A stretch of DNA of 64,000 bases from Enterobacter asburiae (GTDB lineage: Bacteria; Pseudomonadota; Gammaproteobacteria; Enterobacterales; Enterobacteriaceae), in NCBI RefSeq assembly GCF_007035645.1, contig NZ_AP019632.1, forward strand, positions 2,666,001 to 2,730,000, given 5' to 3'. The translations under genes were made by a program, and so were the position numbers. Every line of letters begins with the position of its first letter. The stretch's first letter is position 1. A model generated the notes under the pieces. That model saw nothing but the letters and a program-made list of their open reading frames with translations, ran no database searches and was not told the DNA's origin. This document shows positions 9,106-20,996 of this stretch, piece by piece.

Positions 9106-9570
9106 CTATATACGTCGTGCCTGCCAGAAATTTTTACGCCAGTAAACATTATCAAGAGAAGAGCGCATCACCCCGCGGCTTGTCGAGGCGTGAATGAACT
9201 GATTGTCTGTATCATATATCCCCACATGAAGACCGCTTTCACCCGATCCGGTTTTGAAGAAAACCAGGTCCCCGGGGAGAAGATCGTCTTTATCAATTTC
9301 AGTGCCAATTTCGGCCTGCTTGCGCGTTTCGCGCGGAAGCTGTAAATCAAACTTATCGCGGAACGTCATCAGAACGAAGCCGGAACAATCTACGCCGCCG
9401 CGGCTCATTCCGCCGTAGCGATAAGGCGTGCCGCGCCAGTTGCTCAGCTGATCGTTGAGGCTGGCAATGACGGTGATCGAATCTGAAAGCCGTGGGTTAG
9501 GCGGCGGCGCACGATGGCTACTGCATCCCGCAAGAAAAAGTGCGGCCATCAGGAGAAACCAGAATCGCAT
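9106..9570 (-). CDS. nlpC: NlpC/P60 family lipoprotein NlpC
   Basis: A 154-residue lipoprotein with a C-terminal NlpC/P60 papain-like domain, a family of gamma-D-glutamyl-diamino acid peptidoglycan endopeptidases. The N-terminus has a short hydrophobic signal and lipobox LAGC (lipidated C16); the catalytic dyad is Cys62 in VDCSGF and His115 in LHVGIYD. The chosen start (9570) matches E. coli NlpC; an upstream in-frame extension of 17 basic residues would spoil the signal peptide. Position next to the btu genes is as in E. coli. Confidence 0.95.
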   Translation of the reverse strand: MRFWFLLMAALFLAGCSSHRAPPPNPRLSDSITVIASLNDQLSNWRGTPYRYGGMSRGGVDCSGFVLMTFRDKFDLQLPRETRKQAEIGTEIDKDDLLPGDLVFFKTGSGESGLHVGIYDTDNQFIHASTSRGVMRSSLDNVYWRKNFWQARRI

Positions 9571-9644
9571 TTTCAGACGAATCCTCTGCTTTTTTTGTTC
9601 TTTTCGTAATTTAGCGTGCAATTGTGCTAAGAGGCAAGAAACGG

Positions 9645-10400
9645 TTACGTCTGCCCGGTAGAAATCAGCATCTTATGTCCCTCAATATCCAGCCTGCGGA
9701 ACGACATGTTGTACGCGCGGGCAAGATGGGGCGGCGTAAGAACCCGATCCCGCGCGCCGCTGGCGATCATCTTTCCCTGCGACAGCAGCCACACCCGGTG
9801 GGCATGACGCAGGGTGTGGTTGAGGTCATGACTGCTCATCACCACGGCGATACCTTTTCGGCTCAGGGCGCTTAACAGCGTATCCAGTGCCGCCTGCTGC
9901 GCCACGTCCAGACCGCTCATGGGTTCATCGAGAAGCAGCATTCGCCCGTGAGGATTACCTGCCGGGTGGATCTGAAGAATGACCGCCGCCAGACGCACCC
10001 GCTGCCACTCTCCGCCGGAAAGCTGGCTGGCATGCCGGGACAGTTTATCTTCCAGCCCCAGGGCTGCGGCCACGTCCGTCAGCAGTGCCGTCTGTTGTTT
10101 GTCGTGCAAATGCAGCATCAGATAGTGCCAGACCGGCATCGCAAAGGGCGGCACCTGCTGCTGCACGAGGTAACTGCGCCGGTGCGCCAGCGAGACCGGT
10201 GACCAGTCGGCGAGCGTATGCTCCAGCAGCGTTATCTGCCCTTCTCCGTCGGTCATGCCTGCCATCCGTGCCAGCAGCGTGCTCTTCCCTGCACCGTTTG
10301 GCCCGACAAGATGCAGGATTTCTCCCGCATTGATGGTACCGGTTATCGGTTCCAGACGTCCCCTCTCGGCAACGTCCGTGAGCTGCATCAGCAACGACAT
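9645..10400 (-). CDS. btuD: Vitamin B12 ABC transporter ATP-binding protein BtuD
   Basis: ATPase of the BtuCD-F importer that carries cobalamin across the inner membrane. The 251 residues show Walker [10 protein letters not shown] (from residue 33), Q-loop (LVQQQ), signature [12 protein letters not shown], Walker B LLLDEP and H-loop [13 protein letters not shown]. The ATG shares one base with the btuE stop (TAATG), so translation is coupled. Gene order btuC-btuE-btuD is that of E. coli. Confidence 0.97.
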   Translation of the reverse strand: MSLLMQLTDVAERGRLEPITGTINAGEILHLVGPNGAGKSTLLARMAGMTDGEGQITLLEHTLADWSPVSLAHRRSYLVQQQVPPFAMPVWHYLMLHLHDKQQTALLTDVAAALGLEDKLSRHASQLSGGEWQRVRLAAVILQIHPAGNPHGRMLLLDEPMSGLDVAQQAALDTLLSALSRKGIAVVMSSHDLNHTLRHAHRVWLLSQGKMIASGARDRVLTPPHLARAYNMSFRRLDIEGHKMLISTGQT

Positions 10401-10951
10401 TATTTCGCCAGCGCCAGCTTGATCGATTCCATGACGATCGGATCTTCAGGGGTCATGTCCGGCGAAAAACGCTGAACGACCTGGCCGTCGCGGCCAATCA
10501 GGAATTTTTCAAAATTCCACAGGATATCGTCCGGGTAAAGCGGCGCGCGGCCTTTGCTGGCCATGCGTTCATAAAAACCGCTTCCTTCCGGCGCAACGGC
10601 CTTCGGCGCGGCAGCGATCAGCTTCGCATACAGAGGATGGCGGTCTTCGCCGTTGACATCGATTTTGCTGAACATCGGGAACGTCACGCCATAGGTGGTG
10701 CTGCAGAAGGTTTTAATCTCCTCTTCGCTGCCCGGCTCCTGGCCCAGGAACTGGTTGCACGGGAAGCCCAGTACGGTGAAACCGTCTTTCTCCCAGGCCT
10801 TCTGAATGTTCTCCAGCTGTTCGTACTGCGGCGTCAGGCCACATTTGGATGCCACGTTGACGATAAGCAGCACGTTGCCTTTGTAGCCTTCCAGCGTGGT
10901 GTTATCGCCATCAATGGTGGTCACTTCAGTATTCAGGATATCTGACTGCAT
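10400..10951 (-). CDS. btuE: Glutathione/thioredoxin peroxidase BtuE
   Basis: A 183-residue thiol peroxidase of the glutathione peroxidase family; in E. coli it reduces peroxides with thioredoxin and has no demonstrated need in B12 transport. The peroxidatic cysteine is Cys37 in [12 protein letters not shown] (cysteine in place of selenocysteine), and the other family boxes, LGFPCNQF and WNFEKFL, are intact. It lies between btuC and btuD, one base overlapping the latter. Confidence 0.96.
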   Translation of the reverse strand: MQSDILNTEVTTIDGDNTTLEGYKGNVLLIVNVASKCGLTPQYEQLENIQKAWEKDGFTVLGFPCNQFLGQEPGSEEEIKTFCSTTYGVTFPMFSKIDVNGEDRHPLYAKLIAAAPKAVAPEGSGFYERMASKGRAPLYPDDILWNFEKFLIGRDGQVVQRFSPDMTPEDPIVMESIKLALAK

Positions 10952-10985
10952 AGCATTCCCTCAGGTTGTCTTACGGCTTGTTGAA

Positions 10986-11966
10986 TTAACGTCCAGCTTT
11001 TAATAGTAGCCAGATAAATACCGGCGCGCCCAGCGTGGCGGTCACCACGCCAATCGGCAGCTCTGCGGCCGTCAGGGCAAGCCGGGCGATGATATCAGCC
11101 ACCAGCAGCGTGACGGCCCCGGCAACCGCCGAGGCCGGAAGCAGGGTCCGATGGTCCGTGAGGCCACACAGACGCAGCATATGCGGAATAACCAGCCCGA
11201 TAAAACCGATCGCGCCCGCCAGAGCCACGCTGACGCCGACCAGCCAGCCAATGACGATCACCAGCACATTACGCCAGAACCCAATCGGCATGCCGAGCTG
11301 GCGGGCAGAGGTTTCACCCAGCGCGAGCATATTCAGCGGCTGCGCCTGCAGGGCAGCCCACACGATAACCGGTACCAGCAGCGCCATCAGCCAGCCCTGG
11401 TGCCAGTCAACGCCGCCAAAGCCGCCCATCATCCAGTACATCAGCTGACGCAAGTCAAAGGATGTTGAGAAGTAGACCGCCCAGGTCATCAGCGCGCTAC
11501 AAATGATCCCCAGCGCCACGCCGGCAAGCAGCAGGCGGCTGGTCGATAAGTGCCGTCTGGCGAAACGAAGAAGGATCGCGGTGATTAGCAGCGCGCCGAG
11601 GATAGCGCTCAGGCTAATACTCCATCCGGAGAGTTCTCCCCCACCCAGCATCACCGCCGCAATCAGGCCTACGCCTGCGCCGTTTGACACGCCGAGCAGC
11701 CCGGGCTCCGCCAGAGGGTTATCAAACAACGCCTGCATTATGGTGCCGCACAGCGCCAGCGCGGCGCCGACCAGAACCACCGCGACGGTGCGCGGCAGGC
11801 GAATTTGCCAGACGAAGAGCTGCCCGTCAGGCCCCCACCAGCTTTCAGGCCCGATCCATCTGTCGCCCGCGCAGAGGCTCACGCCCGCGGCGACAATGAG
11901 CAACAGCACCAGCAAAAGCAGGTGACGCTTATCGGAACGGTGCTGGCGATGGGCATAATCAAGCAT
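10986..11966 (-). CDS. btuC: Vitamin B12 ABC transporter permease BtuC
   Basis: Inner-membrane permease of the cobalamin importer, 326 residues with about ten hydrophobic helices (FecCD/BtuC fold). Characteristic stretches are [25 protein letters not shown] and the cytoplasmic coupling region ending in the glycine-rich [12 protein letters not shown]. Upstream is ihfA on the same strand, separated by a terminator, so btuC probably has its own promoter in 11967-12029. No clear Shine-Dalgarno sequence precedes the ATG, which matches the E. coli N-terminus. Confidence 0.96.
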   Translation of the reverse strand: MLDYAHRQHRSDKRHLLLLVLLLIVAAGVSLCAGDRWIGPESWWGPDGQLFVWQIRLPRTVAVVLVGAALALCGTIMQALFDNPLAEPGLLGVSNGAGVGLIAAVMLGGGELSGWSISLSAILGALLITAILLRFARRHLSTSRLLLAGVALGIICSALMTWAVYFSTSFDLRQLMYWMMGGFGGVDWHQGWLMALLVPVIVWAALQAQPLNMLALGETSARQLGMPIGFWRNVLVIVIGWLVGVSVALAGAIGFIGLVIPHMLRLCGLTDHRTLLPASAVAGAVTLLVADIIARLALTAAELPIGVVTATLGAPVFIWLLLKAGR

Positions 11967-12029
11967 GTGTACGGTTTTAGTAGCGAGAGATGTAATTGAT
12001 TTTACGGCGGGTTTGCCGGAGAGCGCAAA

Positions 12030-12055
12030 GAAAAAAGGCCGCGTGGGCGGCCTTT
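12030..12055 (-). terminator. Terminator of pheST-ihfA operon
   Basis: AAAAAAGGCCGC and GCGGCCTTTTT (12031-12056 region) form a GC hairpin flanked by T runs, directly after the ihfA stop on the minus strand. Confidence 0.85.
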
Positions 12056-12069
12056 TTAGTTAGTTCATA

Positions 12070-12369
12070 TTACTCTGCTTTGGGCGTTGCGTTTTCGACA
12101 CGGCTTTTCAACTTCTGGCCGGGTCTGAAGGTCACCACGCGGCGGGCTGTAATGGGAATATCTTCCCCCGTCTTCGGGTTGCGGCCCGGACGTTGGTTTT
12201 TGTCTCGCAAATCAAAATTGCCAAAACCGGAGAGTTTTACCTGCTCACCATTTTCCAGAGCACGACGGATCTCTTCGAAAAACAGCTCTACCAGCTCTTT
12301 GGCATCCCGTTTGCTAAGCCCAAGCTTATCAAACAGATATTCTGACATTTCAGCTTTTGTAAGCGCCAT
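12070..12369 (-). CDS. ihfA: Integration host factor subunit alpha
   Basis: Alpha subunit of IHF, the heterodimeric nucleoid protein that bends DNA sharply at specific sites and assists sigma-54 promoters, recombination and replication. The 99 residues are the normal length, with the DNA-binding arm [20 protein letters not shown] including the proline that intercalates in the minor groove. It starts 4 bases after pheT, the E. coli arrangement in which ihfA is co-transcribed with pheST and also has its own SOS-influenced promoter. Confidence 0.98.
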   Translation of the reverse strand: MALTKAEMSEYLFDKLGLSKRDAKELVELFFEEIRRALENGEQVKLSGFGNFDLRDKNQRPGRNPKTGEDIPITARRVVTFRPGQKLKSRVENATPKAE

Positions 12370-12373
12370 AGGT

Positions 12374-14761
12374 TCAATCCCTCAATGATGCCTGGAATCG
12401 CTCTTTTAATGCCTCTACACATTTGGCGACGGTAGCGGCAATCTCCTCTTCTTCGAGTGTACGGCTGGTATCCTGAAGGATAAGGCTAATAGCGAGGCTC
12501 TTGAAACCTTCTGCTACGCCCTTGCCGCGGTACACGTCAAATAAGTTTACGCCAACTACCTGATTTACGCCAACTTTCTTACATTCGGCCAAAATATCTG
12601 CTGCAGGCACATTTTCCGCGACCACAACCGCGATATCACGGCGGTTTGCCGGGAAGCGGGAGACGTCCTGAGCCTGAGGAATAACACGGTCAGCCACCGG
12701 GTTCCATTCCAGCTCGAACACGATGGTACGGCCGTTCAGATCCAGCTTACGCTCCAGCTCAGGGTGAACAACCCCAATAAAACCAACGCGTTTGCCGTCT
12801 AAATAGATAGCTGCGCTCTGGCCCGGATGCAGAGCCGGGATAGCTTCTGCGCGGAATTCAATTTCAGATAATTTACCGGTCAGATCCAGAATCGCTTCCA
12901 GATCGCCCTTCATATCGTAGAAATCAACCGTGCCTTTTGCCAGGTCCCAGTGCTCTTCATAGCGGTTGCCGCTGATGGCGCCAGCCAGCATGAGATCCTG
13001 ACGGATGCCTAAATTTGCCTGATTATCCGGTACAAAGCGCAAACCGCTTTCGAAAATTCGCACGCGGTTTTGCTGGCGATTCTGGTTATAAACGACAGTG
13101 CCCAGCAGGCCCGTCCACAGAGACAGACGCATCGCGGACATTTCGCTGGAAATTGGGCTTGGCAGGATCAGCTCCTCCTGACCCGGGTGGATCAGCTGCT
13201 GCAGCTTTGGATCAACGAAGCTGTAGGTGATCACTTCCTGGTAGCCTTTGTCGTTCAGCATGGTTTTCACGCGCTTCAGGGACAGGTCGGCTTCGCGGTG
13301 GGTGCCCATCACCAGACCTGCCTGGACAGGCTCGTCAGGGATGTTGTTGTAGCCGTAAACGCGGGCCACTTCTTCCACCAGATCTTCTTCAATTTCCATG
13401 TCGAAACGCCATGATGGCGCAACGGCTTTCCATTCGTCCTGGCCTTCGGTTACTTCACAGCCCAGACGTTTCAGGATGTCGGTTACCTGCGCATCGGCAA
13501 CGTGGTGACCAATCAGGCGATCCAGCTTGCTGCGGCGCAGGGTGATGGTCGCACGCTTCGGCAGGGCCGCTTCGTTGGTGACGTCGATAACCGGGCCCGC
13601 TTCACCGCCGCAGATGTCGATCAGCAGGCGGGTCGCACGTTCCATCGCTTTGTACTGCAGTGCCGGGTCAACGCCGCGCTCGTAGCGGTGAGAGGCATCG
13701 GTATGCAGGCCGTGGCGGCGTGCGCGACCGGTGATGGAGAGCGGGCTGAAGAACGCGCATTCCAGCAGGACGTTTTGCGTCTCGTCGTTGACGCCCGAGT
13801 GCTCGCCCCCGAAGATACCGCCCATTGCCAGCGCTTTGCTGTGGTCAGCAATCACCAGGGTGTCGGCGTTCAGTTTCGCTTCGCTGCCGTCGAGCAGAAC
13901 CAGGGTTTCGCCCTCTTTCGCCATGCGCACAACGATGCCGCCGTCGATACGGTCTTTATCGAACGCGTGCATTGGCTGGCCCAGCTCCAGCAGAACGTAG
14001 TTGGTCACGTCGACCACGGCGTCGATAGAGCGAATACCGCAGCGGCGCAGCTTCTCTTTCATCCACAGCGGAGTTGGCGCTTTCACGTTGATGCCTTTCA
14101 CCACGCGACCGAGGTAGCGCGGGCAAGCATCCGCAGCGTCAACCTGGATAGGCAGCACGTCACTGATGGTCGCTTCAACCGGCGCGATTTCCGGCGCGTT
14201 CAGCTCAGTCTGGTTCAGCACGGCCACGTCGCGCGCCACGCCGATGATACCTAAGCAGTCGGCACGGTTTGGCGTGACGCTGATTTCGATAGTGTTGTCA
14301 TCAAGCTTCAGGTATTCACGGATATCGGTGCCGATTGGCGCATCCAGCGGCAGCTCAATAATGCCGTTGTGATCGTCGGAAATACCCAGCTCGGAGAAGG
14401 AGCACAGCATGCCTTCAGACGGCTCGCCGCGCAGCTTAGCCGCTTTAATTTTGAAATCACCCGGCAGCACCGCACCGACGGTCGCCACGGCCACCTTCAG
14501 GCCCTGACGGCAGTTTGGCGCACCGCAGACGATATCCAGCAGACGGTCACCGCCCACGTTTACTTTTGTTACGCGCAGTTTGTCAGCATTCGGGTGCTGG
14601 CCGCACTCGACCACTTCGCCAACGACCACGCCGTTGAAGGCACCGGAAACCGGCTCAACGCCGTCGACTTCCAGACCTGCCATGGTGATCTGGTTAGAAA
14701 GCGCGTCGCTGTCCAGGGTGGTGTTCACCCACTCGCGTAACCACAGTTCACTGAATTTCAT
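12374..14761 (-). CDS. pheT: Phenylalanyl-tRNA synthetase beta subunit
   Basis: The 795-residue beta chain of the alpha2-beta2 class II phenylalanyl-tRNA synthetase. Domains in order: N-terminal region with an EMAP/tRNA-binding OB fold (about 39-150), B3/B4 editing domain that hydrolyses Tyr-tRNA(Phe) (about 210-375), B5 (about 400-470), the catalytic-like core (about 480-690), and the C-terminal anticodon-binding FDX-ACB domain (from about 700). Length is as in E. coli. It follows pheS by 15 bases. Confidence 0.98.
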   Translation of the reverse strand: MKFSELWLREWVNTTLDSDALSNQITMAGLEVDGVEPVSGAFNGVVVGEVVECGQHPNADKLRVTKVNVGGDRLLDIVCGAPNCRQGLKVAVATVGAVLPGDFKIKAAKLRGEPSEGMLCSFSELGISDDHNGIIELPLDAPIGTDIREYLKLDDNTIEISVTPNRADCLGIIGVARDVAVLNQTELNAPEIAPVEATISDVLPIQVDAADACPRYLGRVVKGINVKAPTPLWMKEKLRRCGIRSIDAVVDVTNYVLLELGQPMHAFDKDRIDGGIVVRMAKEGETLVLLDGSEAKLNADTLVIADHSKALAMGGIFGGEHSGVNDETQNVLLECAFFSPLSITGRARRHGLHTDASHRYERGVDPALQYKAMERATRLLIDICGGEAGPVIDVTNEAALPKRATITLRRSKLDRLIGHHVADAQVTDILKRLGCEVTEGQDEWKAVAPSWRFDMEIEEDLVEEVARVYGYNNIPDEPVQAGLVMGTHREADLSLKRVKTMLNDKGYQEVITYSFVDPKLQQLIHPGQEELILPSPISSEMSAMRLSLWTGLLGTVVYNQNRQQNRVRIFESGLRFVPDNQANLGIRQDLMLAGAISGNRYEEHWDLAKGTVDFYDMKGDLEAILDLTGKLSEIEFRAEAIPALHPGQSAAIYLDGKRVGFIGVVHPELERKLDLNGRTIVFELEWNPVADRVIPQAQDVSRFPANRRDIAVVVAENVPAADILAECKKVGVNQVVGVNLFDVYRGKGVAEGFKSLAISLILQDTSRTLEEEEIAATVAKCVEALKERFQASLRD

Positions 14762-14776
14762 TGTTCTGTCCTGCCC

Positions 14777-15802
<1,026 letters not shown>

Positions 15803-15824
15803 TTATTCTCTCAAATTCAGGCAC

Positions 15825-15850
15825 AAAAAAAGCCTCCATCGGGAGGCTTA
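15825..15850 (-). terminator. pheST transcription attenuator
   Basis: On the minus strand a stem AAGCCTCC/GGAGGCTT is followed by a run of seven T. It lies between pheM and pheS, exactly where the E. coli attenuator ends transcription when Phe-tRNA is plentiful. The complementary antiterminator segments overlap the end of pheM. Confidence 0.88.
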
Positions 15851-15897
15851 TCTGGCGCTGTTTTTCGTTTCATCTTTCACGCGCTAGCCTCCTGAAA

Positions 15898-15942
15898 TCA
15901 GGTGCTAAAGTAAAAGAAGAAGCGGAAAATAGCAGCATTCAT
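15898..15942 (-). CDS. pheM: PheST operon leader peptide PheM
   Basis: A 14-residue peptide, [14 protein letters not shown], identical to the E. coli leader as I recall it. Four or five of its codons are for phenylalanine, three of them consecutive (residues 8-10), so a ribosome short of charged tRNA(Phe) stalls there and lets the antiterminator form upstream of pheS. It is followed by the attenuator hairpin. The whole arrangement is visible in the sequence. Confidence 0.95.
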
Positions 15943-16030
15943 GCTTGCGTTACCTTGTCTGGTAAAAACCGTTAAGACCTTATTGAAAAGCCTGGACGGA
16001 TAAATGTCAATCTTCTGATGGTGTTAAATG

Positions 16031-16054
16031 AAAAGAGGGAGCAAAGCCCCCTCT
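16031..16054 (-). terminator. Terminator after rplT
   Basis: GAGGG..GC / GC..CCCTC hairpin with one mismatch, followed by TTTTC on the minus strand, 11 bases beyond the rplT stop. It separates the infC-rpmI-rplT transcript from pheM-pheST. Confidence 0.7.
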
Positions 16055-16064
16055 CTCAACTGGC

Positions 16065-16445
<381 letters not shown>

Positions 16446-16471
16446 TTAGTAAAAAATTAAACGTTAACGGC

Positions 16472-16693
<222 letters not shown>

Positions 16694-16766
16694 TTAAATA
16701 AACGAAACATAGGCGAACAAAACCTATGAAACCCGAAGGCTCCACAGATTTTGCTGCTTGAAGGCC

Positions 16767-17312
<546 letters not shown>

Positions 17313-19241
17313 TTATTCCTCCAGTTGTTGAAGACTGCGGCTGCGAATCTCTTGTTGCAGCTTCTCAATCACTTCACTTACGTCCAGGCTGCCCAGGTCT
17401 TTACCACGGCGGGTGCGAACGGCAACTTTGCCTGCTTCCACCTCTTTATCACCACAGACCAACATATACGGGACACGACGTAAAGTGTGCTCGCGGATTT
17501 TAAAGCCAATCTTCTCATTTCTCAAGTCTGCTTTTACGCGAATGCCCGCATTTTGTAGTTTCTGCGTCAATTCTTTAACGTAATCCGCCTGAGAATCGGT
17601 AATGTTCATCACCACGACCTGCACTGGCGCAAGCCAGGTTGGGAAGAAGCCAGCGAACTCTTCGGTCAGGATGCCGATGAAGCGCTCCAGAGAACCGAGA
17701 ATTGCACGGTGAATCATTACCGGTACCTGACGCTCGTTGTCTTCGCCAACATAAGAGGCGCTTAAACGCTGCGGCAGGGAGAAGTCCAGCTGTACAGTAC
17801 CGCACTGCCATGCGCGATCGAGGCAGTCATACAGGGTAAATTCAATTTTCGGACCGTAGAATGCGCCCTCGCCCAGCTGGTATTCGAACGGAATGCCGTT
17901 CTCTTCCAGCGCCACGGCGAGATCCGCTTCTGCGCGATCCCATGTCTCATCGCTACCGATACGTTTTTCCGGACGCGTTGAGAGTTTGACTACGATCTTC
18001 TCGAAGCCAAAGGTGCTGTACATATCGTAGACCATACGAATACAGGCGTTAACTTCGTCACGGACCTGATCTTCAGTACAGAAGATATGCGCATCATCCT
18101 GAGTAAAGCCACGAACACGCATCAGACCGTGCAGCGCACCTGATGGCTCGTTACGGTGGCAGCTACCGAACTCCGCCATACGCAGCGGCAGGTCGCGGTA
18201 GGACTTCAGACCCTGGTTGAAGATCTGAACGTGGCCCGGGCAGTTCATTGGCTTGATGCAGTATTCACGGTTCTCAGACGAGGTGGTGAACATCGCATCT
18301 TTGTAGTTGTCCCAGTGGCCGGTTTTTTCCCACAGCACACGGTCCATCATGAACGGGCCTTTCACTTCCTGATACTGGTACTCTTTCAGCTTGGAGCGTA
18401 CGAAAGTTTCCAGTTCACGGAAGATAGTCCAGCCGTCGTTATGCCAGAACACCATGCCCGGCGCTTCTTCCTGCATGTGGTACAGGTCAAGCTGCTTACC
18501 GATTTTACGGTGGTCACGCTTCGCCGCCTCTTCCAGGCGCAGCAGGTACGCGTTCAGGGCTTTTTTATCGGCCCACGCGGTACCATAGATACGCTGCAAC
18601 ATCTTGTTGTTGCTGTCGCCACGCCAGTAGGCGCCTGCGATCTTCATCAGCTTAAAGTGATGACAGAAGCGCATGTTCGGCACGTGAGGTCCACGGCACA
18701 TGTCGACGTATTCTTCGTGATGGTACAAGCCAGGCTTGTCATCATGCGAAATGTTTTCGTCAAGAATAGAGACCTTGTAGCTCTCGCCGCGCTTCACGAA
18801 GGTTTCACGCGCTTCGTGCCAGCTGACTTTCTTCTTGATGACGTCATAGTTCGTTTCGGCGAGCTCGTGCATGCGTTTTTCGAGCGCGTCGATATCTTCC
18901 TGAGTCAGGGTGTGGTCAAGGTCAACGTCGTAGTAGAAACCATTGTCGATAACCGGACCGATCGCCATTTTGGTGTTTGGCCACAGCTGTTTGATGGCAT
19001 GGCCTAACAGGTGCGCGCAGGAGTGACGAATGATCTCCAGACCTTCTTCGTCTTTCGCGGTGATGATTGCAAGCGTCGCATCGTTTTCGATCAGATCGGA
19101 AGCATCCACCAGCTCACCGTTAACGCGGCCAGCGATAGTCGCTTTCGCGAGACCAGGACCAATGTCCAGGGCAACATCCATTGGGCTAACAGCACGGTCG
19201 AAATGGCGTTGGCTGCCATCAGGAAGAGTAATTACAGGCAT
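17313..19241 (-). CDS. thrS: Threonyl-tRNA synthetase
   Basis: Class II synthetase of 642 residues: N-terminal TGS domain (1-62), the SAD editing domain that removes serine from tRNA(Thr) (about 63-225, with the [10 protein letters not shown] and C-x3-H zinc-like motifs), the catalytic core (about 240-535, motif 2 around [16 protein letters not shown], motif 3 [15 protein letters not shown]) and the anticodon-binding domain. TAAGGAT precedes the ATG. In E. coli the protein represses its own mRNA by binding tRNA-like stems in the leader. Confidence 0.98.
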   Translation of the reverse strand: MPVITLPDGSQRHFDRAVSPMDVALDIGPGLAKATIAGRVNGELVDASDLIENDATLAIITAKDEEGLEIIRHSCAHLLGHAIKQLWPNTKMAIGPVIDNGFYYDVDLDHTLTQEDIDALEKRMHELAETNYDVIKKKVSWHEARETFVKRGESYKVSILDENISHDDKPGLYHHEEYVDMCRGPHVPNMRFCHHFKLMKIAGAYWRGDSNNKMLQRIYGTAWADKKALNAYLLRLEEAAKRDHRKIGKQLDLYHMQEEAPGMVFWHNDGWTIFRELETFVRSKLKEYQYQEVKGPFMMDRVLWEKTGHWDNYKDAMFTTSSENREYCIKPMNCPGHVQIFNQGLKSYRDLPLRMAEFGSCHRNEPSGALHGLMRVRGFTQDDAHIFCTEDQVRDEVNACIRMVYDMYSTFGFEKIVVKLSTRPEKRIGSDETWDRAEADLAVALEENGIPFEYQLGEGAFYGPKIEFTLYDCLDRAWQCGTVQLDFSLPQRLSASYVGEDNERQVPVMIHRAILGSLERFIGILTEEFAGFFPTWLAPVQVVVMNITDSQADYVKELTQKLQNAGIRVKADLRNEKIGFKIREHTLRRVPYMLVCGDKEVEAGKVAVRTRRGKDLGSLDVSEVIEKLQQEIRSRSLQQLEE

Positions 19242-19563
19242 TTTATATCCTTATTTGCAGTGATGCCCCACACATAAGAGCATATACAAAGAAAATAATC
19301 GTGATTTGACAATAGATTACGACACCATCTGACCAACAATCGTCAAATTGGTTCGTCATCATTCACCAGCCGAATTCAGATTAATGTGGATTTACGGCAA
19401 GCGACGTAATGTTAACACTAACGGCAAGGAGATTGCACCCTCTGCGGCCAGATTGATGGGCTGGCGCTTTCGCACGAATTTGCAGGTTGCTTCTCCCCTG
19501 CGCTCGCATTTCAAAGATGCTGGGCTACTCTTGAACAGGTCTATAAACCCAAAGGTGCATACC
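19242..19563. other. Intergenic region: thrS leader
   Basis: About 320 bases with no convincing gene. The part next to thrS (to roughly 19345) is AT-rich and holds the thrS Shine-Dalgarno sequence and presumably its translational operator. E. coli carries the pseudogene arpB beyond thrS; nothing like it is seen here. Confidence 0.5.
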
Positions 19564-19656
19564 ATGAACGTATCCAGTAGAACGGTTGTGATATTGAACA
19601 TCCTTTCCGCCACAGGTTTATTGTTGATTCTCGCCGAACGATTCCACTGGTTCTGA
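19564..19656 (+). CDS. Small hydrophobic peptide (30 residues), single membrane span
   Basis: ATG at 19564 with AAAGGTG eight bases upstream opens a 30-residue frame starting MNVSSRTVVILN, followed by a 14-residue hydrophobic stretch and ending in ERFHWF. The composition, N-terminal polar cap and one hydrophobic helix are those of the small inner-membrane proteins common in enterobacteria. I believe similar peptides exist in relatives but cannot name it. A longer in-frame extension upstream (from 19351) lacks protein-like composition. Function unknown. Confidence 0.6.
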   Translation: MNVSSRTVVILNILSATGLLLILAERFHWF

Positions 19657-19754
19657 GCCGAACCCTACGCTGGCATAACCCAATCGTTCCTGAGAAGGGG
19701 CATATTTCGGCCCTGTTTGGTAGACTGGGGATATCAACCAACAAGGATTAGGTT

Positions 19755-19862
19755 ATGCCAACTAAACGATTTGCCGTAAAACACTGGAAAATGGTGCTGG
19801 TGCTGATTGCCATCTGCGGCGCAATGCTGCTACTCCGTTGGGCGGCAATGATTTGGGGCTAG
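19755..19862 (+). CDS. yniD: Small membrane protein YniD
   Basis: A 35-residue peptide beginning MPTKRF and ending RWAAMIWG, with a basic N-terminus and one hydrophobic helix (about residues 12-30). It closely matches E. coli YniD, a verified small inner-membrane protein of unknown function located between thrS and ydiY, as here. AAGGATTAGGTT precedes the ATG. A terminator follows at 19913. Confidence 0.9.
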   Translation: MPTKRFAVKHWKMVLVLIAICGAMLLLRWAAMIWG

Positions 19863-19906
19863 GGGCGAAGACAAGTCATCAGAAGGGACGTCAAAAGACC
19901 GCAGAC

Positions 19907-19942
19907 AATAAACGGGCCGACATCATCATCGGCCCGCTTTTA
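19907..19942. terminator. Bidirectional terminator between yniD and ydiY
   Basis: CGGGCCGA (19913-19920) and TCGGCCCG (19929-19936) form a strong stem with A-rich sequence on the left and TTTTATT on the right, placed between two convergent genes. Confidence 0.85.
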
Positions 19943-20701
19943 TTACATTCTATAACCCAGTGAAACCGTGGTTCTGCGGTCGGTATGATCCGGTGCAGAT
20001 TCTGGTGGTGAAGAGTTCCAGGTCACGTTGTAGGCGACTTTCAGGCCAAAGTGTTCGTTGATAGCCACGTTCAGCGCCGTCTCAGAGTTCAGCGTCGTAT
20101 CGTCGGCACCAAATACAGAAACACCCTGGGTAAATTTGGTGTTGTCAGTCATCTGCCAGGCATAGGTACCGGAAGCGTAACCGAGCGGTTGGGTTTTGGT
20201 ATCGCCATTGGTGTACTCGTCATAACGCACACCCGGACCGAATTCAAAACGGAAGCTGTGTACCGGACCGTTCAGGAACTGGCGACCATAACCGGCGGTG
20301 AATACATCGCGCTGGCGATAACCGTTGTACCGGTCGGTTAACCAGCTTGCCTGACCAAACAGGTAGTCATAGTCGGTCATGTTGTAACGGCTACGTCCGC
20401 CTACCGCATACTTCTCGGAAGAACGTTCGTCGTTAGCGGAAGTGTTGCTGGCATTACCCCACAGAGACCAGGCGGTGGTATTACCGTACCAGGTGAGCGT
20501 ACTGTCCGCCGTCAGAGAAGAGCTTTTCGTGTTACCGGATTGTGCCAGGTATCCGGCGTTCAGGTTACCTTCAAACGGTTTTTTCGCGGTGGAAGGATCG
20601 TCCATGACAGTAAAAACGGTATCATCAGCGGTCGCGTTCATAGCCGCAAACACGCCACCCGCCAGCATCAGTGCAGCGGGCACTGTCTTTAAAAGCTTCA
20701 T
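19943..20701 (-). CDS. ydiY: Outer-membrane-type DUF481 protein YdiY
   Basis: A 252-residue secreted protein with a signal peptide (MKLLKTVPAALMLAGG, cleavage probably after NATA at about residue 23) followed by a DUF481 domain, thought to be a beta-barrel of the outer membrane; E. coli YdiY is acid-inducible. Alternating aromatic/polar strands (e.g. GNASNTSANDERSSEKYAVG) and the terminal GYRM fit a barrel. The start at 20701 matches E. coli. No Shine-Dalgarno sequence is visible; the bases before the ATG read CTCCTTAATAAA. Confidence 0.93.
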   Translation of the reverse strand: MKLLKTVPAALMLAGGVFAAMNATADDTVFTVMDDPSTAKKPFEGNLNAGYLAQSGNTKSSSLTADSTLTWYGNTTAWSLWGNASNTSANDERSSEKYAVGGRSRYNMTDYDYLFGQASWLTDRYNGYRQRDVFTAGYGRQFLNGPVHSFRFEFGPGVRYDEYTNGDTKTQPLGYASGTYAWQMTDNTKFTQGVSVFGADDTTLNSETALNVAINEHFGLKVAYNVTWNSSPPESAPDHTDRRTTVSLGYRM

Positions 20702-20996
20702 TTTATTAAGGAGTCCGTACAACAAAAAAAGAGACCACACGGTCCCGGAATCTTTCTTGAGGATCAATGACAAGGCGTCCAGAGAAAGGTAACAAATTAT
20801 AAAAAGCCGCAAATAACATAGCAATGTTTTCTTATTTCATTTTTTGAATAAGAACGATCTCAAAAAGCGTTTTATTTTATATATCCCCCGCCTCACTTTT
20901 CGTCAGTATTCATATTTAAAATCATACTGTTATTTACATTGCCTTCCTGACAAATGGTGCCAGGCTAATAAGAACCCATGCTAAAAGGAGGTAATG
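20702..20996. other. Divergent ydiY/pfkB promoter region
   Basis: About 295 bases, AT-rich, without a gene. It must carry the promoters of ydiY (minus) and pfkB (plus); the pfkB Shine-Dalgarno AAGGAGG is at its right end. No operator could be assigned. Confidence 0.5.

Noticed and set aside
19351..19563. N-terminal extension of the 30-residue peptide
   Set aside because: No SD, basic erratic composition, and it runs through what should be the thrS upstream region.
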